Shown piece after piece: positions 12,339 to 21,043 of a stretch of 64,000 nt of DNA; position 1 is the first letter of the stretch; each line of letters begins with the position of its first letter. The translations under genes and the position numbers were made by a program. The notes beneath the pieces were generated by a model. That model was given only the letters and a program-made list of their open reading frames with translations. It searched no databases and was not told where the DNA came from. Source of the stretch: Mycobacterium angelicum (GTDB taxonomy: Bacteria; Actinomycetota; Actinomycetes; Mycobacteriales; Mycobacteriaceae); contig NZ_MVHE01000006.1 in assembly GCF_002086155.1 (NCBI RefSeq), positions 157,882 through 221,881 on the forward strand. Reading direction: 5' to 3'.

Positions 12339-15300
12339 GCGAGGATTCCACCCTCTCCAGTCTCTCGGGTTTCGCAGTGTTCTCGGGGTTCGGGGCGGGT
12401 TGCTCGGCAGCCGATTGCAGCAGGTCGATCAGCTCGGTGCCGGTGATGCCACCGAGCAATCGGGCCGCCGGCACCGATTGACCGGTCCATCGGCGCAGCC
12501 GGTCGCGCAGGTCCAGCGCCAGCATCGAGTCCGCGCCGAGGTCAACCAGCGCCGCACTCAGGTCCACCGACTTCGGTCCGTCGAGGCTGAACGCGGCCGC
12601 AATCTCGGCCCGCACCAGGTCGCTGACCGATCGCTGATCGGTGCTCTGGGAATGGGCCGGCGAAACGTCATCTGCCTCGGCGACGGGCACCGTGAAAGGC
12701 ACTGCCACGCCTTGGCTTTCGAAGAAAACCCGCAGGCGGTCCAAGTCGGCGGCCAGAATCAGCGGGTCGCCACCGTAGCGGCGCAGGCTGGCGGTAACTG
12801 CCGCGTCGGGTTCCATCGCGATCAAGCCGGATCGCTCGATGCGGGCGATTTCGTCGGCGTCGGCGATTGTGGTGCCCTGCCACAACCCCCACCGCACCGC
12901 CATGGCGTCGAGCCCCTGGGCCCGCAGGTCGGCGGCCAAGACATCCAGGATCCGGTTGGACGCTGCATAGGCTCCGTGTCCGTGGCCGCCCCACACCCCG
13001 GATACCGAGGAGCACAACAGGATTCGCGCTTCAGGCCGCAACGGCCAAATCTCGGTCATCTGGACCAACCCGATTACCTTGGCCGAGAACACATCTGCCA
13101 GATCCTGCTCGCCGAGTTGATCATGGGGTGCGAACCTGGCCGTTCCGGCGGTGTGAATCAGCAGCGCAGCTCCCGCACCGCCGAACTGCTCGGCCACCAT
13201 CGACACCGCGTCGGCGTCGGTGATGTCGCAGGCCGGGGCGTGTACCTGTGCCGGATATCCGTGCGTCAACCGGTTCAGGTCGTCCTGGCTGAGGCCGTTG
13301 CGGCTCAACAGGATAACCCGTCGCGCGCCTGCTTCGACGCAGTGCCGGGCGTACCGCAGTCCGATAGTTCCGCTGCCCCCGGTGATCACCACATCGTCCA
13401 GTGCTGCCGCATCCAGGACCCGCTCAGCCGGGGGTTCGGCACATTCCTGCAAAGTCCGGACAAGGCAACCGTCGCGCCAGGCGACCTCGGTTTGGTCTCC
13501 CAGCAACGCGTCGACGCATGCTTGAGCGGTGTCCGCGTCGATACTGCGGCTGGGCAGGTCGAGATGCGCGAAGGTCTGCTCGGGGAATTCGAATCCGACG
13601 CTGCGGTGCATCGCGGCCAGTGCGGCCTGACCCGGCAGGGCAGCGGGCGCATCGGAATCCATCCGCTCACCGCAGGTGGTCACCAGCCAGACCCGCCGGC
13701 AGCGCTGACCGACGGCTCGCCGGTAGTCGAGTTGCCTTGCGGCCGAGGCGAATTGCTGGGTGGCGGACACCGCGTCGGGCGCCATGAGCGGCGGCGCGAC
13801 CAGGACTGCGATCTCCGCCTCATCGGGATCCGTCAAGTAGCATCCGTCATGCGTCGTGACCGCGTCGGTCAGCTGGCGCACCACCGGATCACCCGCATCG
13901 GAATTGACCGGCGCCACGATTGTGACGCCGCAGGACGGCCGGTCGGCGGGGTTGACGTCGCCGACCGCAAGCGGCTGCCACTCCTCGCCGAAGACGGCGG
14001 GCACCAAGCCGGGAACGGGCGGGAGCGGTTCCGGCGTGGCCCACAGACGTACGGCGCGCATCGGTGCGCTCGGGAATCCCCACAGCGGCTGCCGGTCGCC
14101 GACGTCGGCCAGATCCGACCACCGGTAACCCGGATTGGCCACGGCGGCGGCGACGATGCTGGCGGACACGTGCTCGACGAACGGCTCGTCGCGGCGGCCT
14201 GAAGTCAGCAGCACCGCGTCCTGGACCAGCTCACCGAGTGCATACAGCAGCGACGGATCCGCCGACATTTCGACGAACGTGCCCGCCCCGCGCTGCGCGG
14301 CGGTCGCCACGGCGTGGTCGAAACGGACGGTGTTGCGCAGATTCTGGTACCAGTAGTCGGCGAAATCGGTGTCGGCCCGGACCACGCCACCGCGGGCCGA
14401 GCTGGCGAACTCCACTGGGGCGTCCAGGAACGCCGATGTGGGCAGCAGGTCGGCAAAGGTGGCGCGCAGTGATTCGAGCTTGCTGGTGTGCGCCGGAAAG
14501 TCGACGTCGAGCTCGCGGACGAAAACACGGTTCTGCTCGGCCACGCCCACAATGCCGGCGACCGCGTCGCGGTCACCGGAGACCACACTCGACGAGGGCG
14601 AGTTGACCACCGAGACCTCCAGCCAGCCCGGCGTTTCGGCGATCAATTGCCCGGCGCGCTCAGCACCCACGCCCAGTACTGCCATGCCGTATCGGCCCGG
14701 AAGCCGACCGACGACGGTGGCCCGGGCCGCCACGACGGCAACCGCGTCGGGCAGCGCGAGGGCGCCGGCCACGTAGGCCGCCGCCACCTCACCCAAACTG
14801 TGGCCCACGGTGATGTCGGGCAGCACGCCGCAGCATCGCCACAGCTGCGCCAGGCTGGCGGCGTGCGTGAATTGCGCACCCTGGATGTGGATTTGCGACC
14901 ACTCCCGACCGGAATCCCGACCGGCATCCCGACCGGAATCCCGACCGGAATCGGAATCGGAATCGGAATCGGCCAGCAGATAGGCCAGCGGTGACGGCAA
15001 ACCCGCCGCCGCAAAGGCCTGCGCGCAGCGCTGCGCCTCGGCGCGATACACCGGAAGCCGCCGATACGCTTCGGCGCCCATCGACGGCCACTGGTTGCCC
15101 TGACCGGGAAAGAGGAACGCGGTGCGCGGTGCCGAGTTCTCCGAAGATCGGGCCACCAGCCGATGCGGTTCACCACCCGCCAGCGCGCGCAGGCCGGCTT
15201 CCAGTTCAGTACGCTCGGCGGCCCGGATGACCGCACGGTGGCGACGCACCCGGCGGGTACTCAGCAACGTCGAAGCCACGGCCGCGGTGACGCCTTCGGC

Positions 15301-15420
15301 GCCGCGGTGGTGCTCAAGATAGTTCAGGATGGCCGCGGCGTCCTGACCGATAAGGTCCGGCTCATGCGCGCTGAGCAGCACTGGAAGGCGGTCATCGGGC
15401 AGGCGGTGTGCAGCCATCAT
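12331..15420 (-). CDS. mbtD: Polyketide synthase MbtD (AT-KR-ACP)
   Basis: PKS subunit of 1,029 residues (M. tuberculosis MbtD about 1,004). It has an acyltransferase domain (FPGQG near residue 100, GHSLGE near 207), a ketoreductase domain (TGGSGTIG near 677, then catalytic-type CSS, YAASN near 815) and an acyl carrier domain (LGADSML near 960). With the ketosynthase MbtC it supplies the short beta-hydroxy acid unit of mycobactin. Residues about 151-173, inside the AT domain, are a low-complexity stretch of SD and GRDS units encoded by a tandem DNA repeat. The start at 15420 (ATGATG) overlaps the mbtC stop as ATGA. Confidence 0.93.
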   Translation of the reverse strand: MMAAHRLPDDRLPVLLSAHEPDLIGQDAAAILNYLEHHRGAEGVTAAVASTLLSTRRVRRHRAVIRAAERTELEAGLRALAGGEPHRLVARSSENSAPRTAFLFPGQGNQWPSMGAEAYRRLPVYRAEAQRCAQAFAAAGLPSPLAYLLADSDSDSDSGRDSGRDAGRDSGREWSQIHIQGAQFTHAASLAQLWRCCGVLPDITVGHSLGEVAAAYVAGALALPDAVAVVAARATVVGRLPGRYGMAVLGVGAERAGQLIAETPGWLEVSVVNSPSSSVVSGDRDAVAGIVGVAEQNRVFVRELDVDFPAHTSKLESLRATFADLLPTSAFLDAPVEFASSARGGVVRADTDFADYWYQNLRNTVRFDHAVATAAQRGAGTFVEMSADPSLLYALGELVQDAVLLTSGRRDEPFVEHVSASIVAAAVANPGYRWSDLADVGDRQPLWGFPSAPMRAVRLWATPEPLPPVPGLVPAVFGEEWQPLAVGDVNPADRPSCGVTIVAPVNSDAGDPVVRQLTDAVTTHDGCYLTDPDEAEIAVLVAPPLMAPDAVSATQQFASAARQLDYRRAVGQRCRRVWLVTTCGERMDSDAPAALPGQAALAAMHRSVGFEFPEQTFAHLDLPSRSIDADTAQACVDALLGDQTEVAWRDGCLVRTLQECAEPPAERVLDAAALDDVVITGGSGTIGLRYARHCVEAGARRVILLSRNGLSQDDLNRLTHGYPAQVHAPACDITDADAVSMVAEQFGGAGAALLIHTAGTARFAPHDQLGEQDLADVFSAKVIGLVQMTEIWPLRPEARILLCSSVSGVWGGHGHGAYAASNRILDVLAADLRAQGLDAMAVRWGLWQGTTIADADEIARIERSGLIAMEPDAAVTASLRRYGGDPLILAADLDRLRVFFESQGVAVPFTVPVAEADDVSPAHSQSTDQRSVSDLVRAEIAAAFSLDGPKSVDLSAALVDLGADSMLALDLRDRLRRWTGQSVPAARLLGGITGTELIDLLQSAAEQPAPNPENTAKPERLERVESSRD
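14904..14969 (-). repeat. In-frame tandem repeat within mbtD
   Basis: Read on the plus strand there are four 12-base units CCCGACCGGAAT (one with a single change) at 14904-14951, followed by three 6-base half-units CGGAAT at 14952-14969. Both periods keep the reading frame, so copy-number change would lengthen or shorten the SD/GRDS segment of the AT domain without a frameshift. This has the form of a VNTR. Confidence 0.9.
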
Positions 15421-16775
15421 GCAGCCTCCGCCATGGAGACGATCAGATGTGCATTGGTGCCGCTGATGCCGAACGCGGAAACAGCGGCAATGCGTTGTCC
15501 GTCCACGGTCGGCCACGGCGTGAGTTCCTGAGCCAACCGCAGGCCCTGGCGGTCCCAATCGATTTCCTTGCTGGCTTCGGCCGCATGCAGGGTCGCCGGA
15601 ATGGCGCCGTGCTCGGCGGACACCAGAATCTTGGCCAGCCCCAGCCCGCCACCGGCGGCTTGCGCATGGCCGAAGTTGGACTTCACCGAGCCCAAGATCG
15701 CGCCCTGGCCGGGTTCGGTGTTGCCGTAGATATCGGCCAGCGACTGCAATTCGGTGCGATCGCCGAGCTTGGTGCCGGTGCCGTGACCCTCGATCATTCC
15801 GACCTGTTCGGGCGCCAGGCCGGCTTGGGACAGGGCTCGCCGCAAAAGCCGGCGTTGCGCGGTTCCGGACGGGGCGGCCAGCCCCGCGCTGCGACCGTCC
15901 TGGTTGAGGACGCTGGAGCGGACTTCGGCGACGATTCGGTGCCCGGCGCGCAGCGCGGCCGACTTTCGTTGCAACACAAACATCGCCGCGCCCTCGGCCC
16001 ACACGGTTCCGCTGGCCTGCGCGCTGAAGGGACGGCAGTGGCCGTCGTCGGAGAGCGCGTGCTGTTTGGAGAACTCGACGAAGAATCCGGGAGAGCCCAT
16101 CACGCAGACCCCGCCGGCCAGCGCCATATCGCAGTCACCGGTTCGCACTGACTGCACCGCGACATGCAGTGCCGCCAGCGCCGACGAGCACGAGGCGTCG
16201 ATCGTCAGCGCCGGGCCGGTCAATCCAAGCAAGTAGGAGATCCGGCCGGAGATCACGCCCGAAGCGGTCCCGGTGATCAGCCGACCGCTGTGGCGGGAGA
16301 ACTCAGCCATCTCCGGTCCGTACCCGGTCAGGTAGGCGCCGACGTAGCAACCGACGTCGTGGCCGGCCAAGTCGTCGGGATTGATTCCACTGCTTTGCAG
16401 GGAGCGCCAGGCGACTCGTAACGCGACCCGTTGTTGTGGGTCCATCGCGATGGCCTCGTGCCGGGATATCCCGAAGAATGCTGGGTCGAATGTGGTTGCG
16501 CCGGTGAGAAATCCACCGGAATCATGAATCCGCTTGAATCCGTCTCGGCAAGACCCGGTCAACAGGTCGCGAATCGGCCACCCGCGATCGTCCGGAAGCG
16601 GAGACAATCCCTCCCGTTGCTGAGACAGCAATTCCCAATAGCCCTCGGCGGTATCGATACCACCGGGCGCTTCGACGGCCATGCCGACGATGGCGACCGG
16701 GTCTTGGTCCAACCCGGTATCGAAGCCGGTATCCGGACGGTGATCAAACCGCTGATCAGACCGCTGATCAGACAT
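15417..16775 (-). CDS. mbtC: Ketosynthase MbtC
   Basis: Stand-alone beta-ketoacyl synthase of 452 residues (M. tuberculosis MbtC about 444). The catalytic triad is intact: active-site Cys in DASCSS near residue 194, His in EGHGTGT near 332 and His in NFGHAQ near 368. It condenses the growing mycobactin chain with the extender held on MbtD. The N terminus has a short repetitive segment (SDQRSDQR, then FDTGLDQ) encoded by repeated TGATCA-containing DNA. I chose the ATG at 16775; the frame stays open to a TTG at 16847. The strongest Shine-Dalgarno nearby precedes a different ATG, that of the 18-codon ORF listed separately. It is the first gene of the mbt operon here, with no mbtB upstream. Confidence 0.92.
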   Translation of the reverse strand: MSDQRSDQRFDHRPDTGFDTGLDQDPVAIVGMAVEAPGGIDTAEGYWELLSQQREGLSPLPDDRGWPIRDLLTGSCRDGFKRIHDSGGFLTGATTFDPAFFGISRHEAIAMDPQQRVALRVAWRSLQSSGINPDDLAGHDVGCYVGAYLTGYGPEMAEFSRHSGRLITGTASGVISGRISYLLGLTGPALTIDASCSSALAALHVAVQSVRTGDCDMALAGGVCVMGSPGFFVEFSKQHALSDDGHCRPFSAQASGTVWAEGAAMFVLQRKSAALRAGHRIVAEVRSSVLNQDGRSAGLAAPSGTAQRRLLRRALSQAGLAPEQVGMIEGHGTGTKLGDRTELQSLADIYGNTEPGQGAILGSVKSNFGHAQAAGGGLGLAKILVSAEHGAIPATLHAAEASKEIDWDRQGLRLAQELTPWPTVDGQRIAAVSAFGISGTNAHLIVSMAEAA

Positions 16776-16824
16776 CGCCAACGACCGCCGTGGTCGGCGG
16801 GATGATGAGACCAAACGCCGCCAT
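16768..16824 (-). CDS. Candidate 18-residue leader peptide coupled to mbtC
   Basis: An ATG at 16824 is preceded, 4 bases away, by GGGGAGG, the best ribosome-binding site in front of mbtC. It opens MAAFGLIIPPTTAVVGDV and stops at a TGA (16768-16770) that overlaps the mbtC ATG region by 8 bases. The arrangement suggests a short translated leader that delivers ribosomes to mbtC. The alternative is that MbtC starts further upstream at the in-frame TTG and the ATG is coincidental. Confidence 0.4.
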   Translation of the reverse strand: MAAFGLIIPPTTAVVGDV

Positions 16825-16917
16825 AGATCCTCCCCTCTGCTCAGCAACTGTGGATAAACGTCTTTCGCAGGTCAGCGCAGGACCGTGTTGCCGTAGCAAC
16901 GAAAACCGCTGCGGTGT

Positions 16918-16953
16918 GCGTACATACGTAAGCGGCGTACGTGCGTAAAGCGG
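16918..16953. promoter_or_regulatory. Tandem direct repeat, possible operator
   Basis: Two nearly identical adjacent copies are present: GCGTACATACGTAAGCGG (16918-16935) and GCGTACGTGCGTAAAGCGG (16935-16953). Each contains a partly palindromic TACGTA-like core. They lie about 95-130 bases upstream of the mbtC leader ORF, a plausible place for a regulator other than IdeR. The protein that binds is unknown. Confidence 0.45.
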
Positions 16954-17193
16954 TCAGCAGGTTAAATACCCCTGTCGACCGGCGGTAAACGCGGAAAACT
17001 TCGAAAGGCTTCCTATCTCGTTGTGAACTTCGTCTCCGCGCTCAGTGGGCTTTCAGACTTGAAGCGATGGCCGGATTGCACATGCGTCTACTTGCTTCGG
17101 CCAGCGGCGATTTCGCGCCGCTGCGCTTCGCTTCCTGGACCATTGCGATCGCCGGACATTTACCCTCACGCAAATTCGCGGAGCACCAACATG

Positions 17194-17212
17194 TTTGGTT
17201 AGACTGACCGAA
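17194..17212 (+). promoter_or_regulatory. Putative IdeR iron box
   Basis: TTTGGTTAGACTGACCGAA matches 15 of 19 positions of the mycobacterial iron-box consensus TTAGGTTAGGCTAACCTAA and keeps its dyad (GGTTAG, CTGACC). It is about 100 bases upstream of the mmpL start. IdeR with Fe(II) binds such boxes to repress siderophore synthesis and export, which fits the genes on either side. I saw no second box closer to mbtC. Confidence 0.65.
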
Positions 17213-17313
17213 AGGCAGTTCGAAACCCGTTATGGCGCTGGTTATTCCAGTGAACCAGGATCCGCGGTTGCTCAAAAACATTGCACCCTACGCCGGAAGC
17301 GTAACCTGGAGAG

Positions 17314-20229
17314 GTGTTACACCTTGGTGGCCGGTTGCAGGCCACCGGTTTCTTTCATCGCTGGGCTCGCGTCGTGGTGCGCCGGCCATGGCTGGTCGTC
17401 GGCTTTTGGGTGGTGCTGGCCGTCGCTCTGTCGGTTACGTTGCCGCAACTGACGCAGGTGGTGCGCGAACGTACCGAGGAGATCCTGCCGAGTAACGCCC
17501 CGGTGATGGTCGCCACCAGGCAGATGACGGAAGCGTTTCATGAGCCGGAGTCGCAAAACGTCGCCCTGGTGGTGCTCACCGACGAACACGGCCTGACCCG
17601 CGCCGACGAAGACGTGTACCGCACGCTGGTGGACCGGCTGCGTCGCGATACCAACGACGTCGCGAGTGTCCACGACTTCATCACCACGCCGGCCCTGCGC
17701 GACGTGATGACGAGCGCTGACCACAAGGCGTGGTTCATTCCCGTCGGCGTCAGCGGCGAACTCGGTTCGCCGAAGTCCAAAGAGGCGTACTCCCACATTT
17801 CCGGCCTTGTCCAGCAGACCGTCCAACAGGCCGTGGCCGGATCGACGTTGACCGCGAACACGACGGGCATTGCCGCCACCGTCGCCGAACTGGCCGATAT
17901 CGGTCAACGCGACATGCGCGTCATCGAACTGGCCACCATCGCCATGGTGCTGTTGATCCTGCTGGTGGTGTATCGCAATCCGCTCACCATGTTGTTGCCG
18001 TTGCTCACCATCGGGGTATCACTGGTGACCGCCCAACAAGTGGTTGCCGGCCTGGCCGGCGTGGGGCTGGGTATCTCACAGCAGACGGTCGTGTTCATGA
18101 CCGCGATGATGATCGGTGCCGGGGTGGATTATGCGGTGTTTCTGATCAGCCGCTACCACGAAAAGCTGCGGCAAGGCGCGACGTCCGACGAAGCGGTGGT
18201 GGGCGCGCTGACGGGTATCGGCACGGTGATCGCCGCCTCGGCTGCCACTGTCGCGATCACCTTCCTGGGCATGAGCTTCACCCGACTGCAGGTTTTTTCC
18301 ACCGTGGGGCCGGCGTTGGCCATCTCGATCTCGATCGCGTTTCTGGCCGCGATCACCTTGCTGCCGGCGATTCTCGCGCTGGCCGGGCGGCGCGGCTGGG
18401 CCGGACCCAAACGCGATCTGACCGGCCGGCTCTGGCGGCGTTCGGGAGCTCACATCGTGCGCCGTCCGGTCGCGCATCTGGTCGGTAGCCTGGTCATTCT
18501 GGCCGCCTTGGCCTGTTGTGTTCCATTGCTGCACTCGAGCTACGACGCGCGCACGACGCTGCCGCCGTCGGCGCAGAGCAATATCGGCTATGCCGCGATG
18601 GAACGCCATTTTCCGGCGAGTTCGATCAGTCCGCAGTACCTCTTCGTGCAATCCCCGCACGACCTGCGCAACCCCAAGGCATTGGCTGATCTCGAGCAGA
18701 TGGCGCAGCGGGTCAGTCAGCTGCCCGACGTCGAGATGGTCCGCGGCGTTACCCGGCCGACGGGTGAACCGCTCGAGCAGGCCAAGCTCAGTTGGCAGGC
18801 CGGCGAAATCGGACAGCGGCTTTCCGACGCGTCCTCCCGCATCGCCGGCGCGAACGGCGACCTTGACGCGCTGACCGACGGCGCGCGCAAACTCGCCGAC
18901 AGTCTGGCGGCCGTGCACAACCGGGTGAGTCAGGCGATCGGGGGGTTGAGCGGTCTGCTCTCCGAACTCACCCGGATGCAAAACCAGCTCGCGGCAGCGC
19001 AGACGGTCAGTGCCACCAACAGCAACCAGGTACTGACCCGGGCCGGTTCGGTGCTAGCCGGTCTGAAGGCAAGTCCCGCCTGCACCATGGACCAGCGCTG
19101 CAACGAGGCCCTGGACGAACTGCAACGGCTCGTCGACACCGGCCAGCGCACCGCGGGCCCGAGTGCCTCCAATCAGGAATTGCGGGGATTGCTGGGGCGG
19201 GCGGTCCAGGCCATCCGCGCCCTGGACCCGAGCCGGCTGCAGCAGCAGCTCGCAAGTCTGGAGCAGGGGGCCAACGCGCTGGCCAATGGCAGCGAGCAGG
19301 TGGCCGCCGGGGTGCGCGAGCTGGTGGATCAAACCAAACAACTCGGCGGCGGCCTGGCCGAAGCGTCCGAACTGCTGTTGTCGATGAAGAACAACGCGTC
19401 GCAACCGAGCATGTCCGGTTTCTACATTCCGCCCCAAGCGATGAATAGCACCCAGTTCAAGGAAATGGCTGCGGTGTTCGTGTCTCCCGACGGGCATGCG
19501 GCGCGCTATTTGGTGCAATCGACATTGAAACCGTTCGACAGCAAGGCCATGGATCAGACGAAGGCGATCGTCGGTGCGGCGCGCGGCGCACAACCGAACA
19601 CGTCGCTGGCTGACGCGTCGATCGAGATGACGGGCATGACGCCGATGTACAGCCAAATGCGGGACTACTACAACCATGACCTGCGGTTCATCGTGATCAT
19701 GACCATCGCCATTGTGTTCCTGATTCTGGCGGTACTGCTGCGGGCGATCGTGGCGCCGCTGTATCTCGTTGCCACCGTCATAGTTTCGTATCTGTCCGCA
19801 CTGGGCATCGGAGTCATCGTGTTCCAGCTCATCGGAGGCCAGCCGCTGGCGTGGAGTGTGCCCGGGATGGCGTTCATCGTGCTGGTCGCCGTCGGAGCGG
19901 ACTACAACATGTTGCTGATTTCCCGGATTCGCGACGAATCGCCGCACGGGATTCGGGCCGGCGTCGTGCGCACTGTGGGTACGACGGGGGGAGTGATCAC
20001 CTCTGCCGGTCTCATCTTCGCCGCATCGATGTTCGGCATGCTGTTCGGCAGCATCAGCACCATGGTCCAGGCCGGCTTCGTCATCGGCGCCGGGTTGCTG
20101 CTCGACACCTTCTTGGTGCGCACCATCACCGTGCCGGCGCTGGCGGTGCTGGCCGGCAAGGGCAACTGGTGGCCGTCAAAACGGCACGCCGCGAAAGCCG
20201 CTCCCGAGCCGGAACCCGAGCCGGCCTGA
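17314..20229 (+). CDS. MmpL family RND transporter
   Basis: Integral membrane exporter of 971 residues. The two MmpL repeats each start with a transmembrane helix and a large periplasmic loop. The proton-relay type motifs are seen as GAGVDYAVFLISRYHE in the first helical bundle and GADYNMLLISR in the second. Between them, about residues 490-700, is a long helical Gln/Leu/Ala-rich stretch as in other MmpL proteins. By position it probably exports the product of the facing mbt operon or an acylated relative. No mmpS partner gene is adjacent, unlike the siderophore exporters MmpL4 and MmpL5. The start is GTG at 17314; a TTG at 17335 is an alternative. It is the first gene of a four-gene operon. 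Confidence 0.88.
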   Translation: MLHLGGRLQATGFFHRWARVVVRRPWLVVGFWVVLAVALSVTLPQLTQVVRERTEEILPSNAPVMVATRQMTEAFHEPESQNVALVVLTDEHGLTRADEDVYRTLVDRLRRDTNDVASVHDFITTPALRDVMTSADHKAWFIPVGVSGELGSPKSKEAYSHISGLVQQTVQQAVAGSTLTANTTGIAATVAELADIGQRDMRVIELATIAMVLLILLVVYRNPLTMLLPLLTIGVSLVTAQQVVAGLAGVGLGISQQTVVFMTAMMIGAGVDYAVFLISRYHEKLRQGATSDEAVVGALTGIGTVIAASAATVAITFLGMSFTRLQVFSTVGPALAISISIAFLAAITLLPAILALAGRRGWAGPKRDLTGRLWRRSGAHIVRRPVAHLVGSLVILAALACCVPLLHSSYDARTTLPPSAQSNIGYAAMERHFPASSISPQYLFVQSPHDLRNPKALADLEQMAQRVSQLPDVEMVRGVTRPTGEPLEQAKLSWQAGEIGQRLSDASSRIAGANGDLDALTDGARKLADSLAAVHNRVSQAIGGLSGLLSELTRMQNQLAAAQTVSATNSNQVLTRAGSVLAGLKASPACTMDQRCNEALDELQRLVDTGQRTAGPSASNQELRGLLGRAVQAIRALDPSRLQQQLASLEQGANALANGSEQVAAGVRELVDQTKQLGGGLAEASELLLSMKNNASQPSMSGFYIPPQAMNSTQFKEMAAVFVSPDGHAARYLVQSTLKPFDSKAMDQTKAIVGAARGAQPNTSLADASIEMTGMTPMYSQMRDYYNHDLRFIVIMTIAIVFLILAVLLRAIVAPLYLVATVIVSYLSALGIGVIVFQLIGGQPLAWSVPGMAFIVLVAVGADYNMLLISRIRDESPHGIRAGVVRTVGTTGGVITSAGLIFAASMFGMLFGSISTMVQAGFVIGAGLLLDTFLVRTITVPALAVLAGKGNWWPSKRHAAKAAPEPEPEPA

Positions 20230-20267
20230 ACAAGCCACGACCAGATCGAAAAAGAATTGAGAGGCAC

Positions 20268-21017
20268 ATGACAACGGACAGAACAACATTCGCGCCCTGG
20301 ATCAAACATGTGCCGGGACCGGGCCAACAGCCGTATCGCGGCGCCATCGTGGTATTCCCGCACGCGGGGGCGGCCGCGGCCAGCTACCTGAAGTTGGCCA
20401 AGGCCCTGGCCGCCGGCAGCGACACGTTCGTGGTGCAGTACCCGCAGCGGGCTGAGCGGCTCGATGATCCGGCGCCGGAAACCATCCACAGCCTGGCCCG
20501 CGGCCTGTTCGAGTCGGGCCCCTGGCGCCGGGCCGCCCCCTTGCGGCTGTTCGGGCACAGCATGGGCGCGCTGGTCGCGTTCGAATTCGCCCGGATCGCC
20601 GAACAGCGCGGCACCGCCGTGCAAAAGCTGTGGGTGTCGGCCGGCCCGGTCCCGTCGACCGTCGCCGAGTTGCCCGAGCTGCCCACCAGCGACGCGCAAT
20701 TGCTTGCCGACCTCGCCGATCTGGGCGCAACCGACCCGCGGCTGTTGGCCGACGAGGAATTCGCCGAGCTGCTGACCAACGCGGCGCGTTGCGACTATGA
20801 AGCGCTCAACCGCTATGACTGCAGCGACGGGGTGCGCATCCGCGCCGACATCCACGCCGTCGGCGGCCGGCAGGATCGTCGCGTCGACGCCGGCTCCCTG
20901 CACCGCTGGGCCCGGCACACCGACGGCTGCTTCACGTCGTCGTTCTTCGACGGCGGGCACTTCTACATCAACGAACACATCAACACCGTCGCGAATCGCG
21001 TCATCACCGAGATCTGA
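20268..21017 (+). CDS. Type II thioesterase (MbtT-like)
   Basis: Alpha/beta hydrolase of 249 residues of the GrsT/TesA/MbtT type, which clears wrongly loaded or stalled carrier domains of NRPS and PKS lines. The nucleophile elbow is GHSMG near residue 97 and the catalytic His is in GGHFYI near residue 230; an opening FPHAGAAAASY segment is typical of the family. The ATG at 20268 has GAGAGG just upstream. It lies 38 bases after mmpL and 26 bases before the acyltransferase. A link to the mbt enzymes is inferred from proximity; mbtT sits beside mbtB in some mycobacteria. Confidence 0.88.
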   Translation: MTTDRTTFAPWIKHVPGPGQQPYRGAIVVFPHAGAAAASYLKLAKALAAGSDTFVVQYPQRAERLDDPAPETIHSLARGLFESGPWRRAAPLRLFGHSMGALVAFEFARIAEQRGTAVQKLWVSAGPVPSTVAELPELPTSDAQLLADLADLGATDPRLLADEEFAELLTNAARCDYEALNRYDCSDGVRIRADIHAVGGRQDRRVDAGSLHRWARHTDGCFTSSFFDGGHFYINEHINTVANRVITEI

Positions 21018-21043
21018 TCCCGGGTTTGGAGGCAGACAGACCA

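Larger units (their letters stand above)
16825..17313. promoter_or_regulatory. Divergent intergenic region between mbtC and mmpL
   Basis: About 490 bases separate the two divergent operons. I find no convincing gene in it. It holds the direct repeats at 16918-16953 and the IdeR-like box at 17194-17212, listed separately. Promoters for both operons must lie here, but I could not place clear -10/-35 pairs. Confidence 0.7.

Noticed and set aside
17042..17281. Minus-strand 79-residue ORF with three Cys (CWCSANLREGKC) in the mbtC-mmpL spacer
   Set aside because: It covers the IdeR-like box, has no recognisable family, no good ribosome-binding site and no coding bias. The Cys spacing does not match WhiB proteins.
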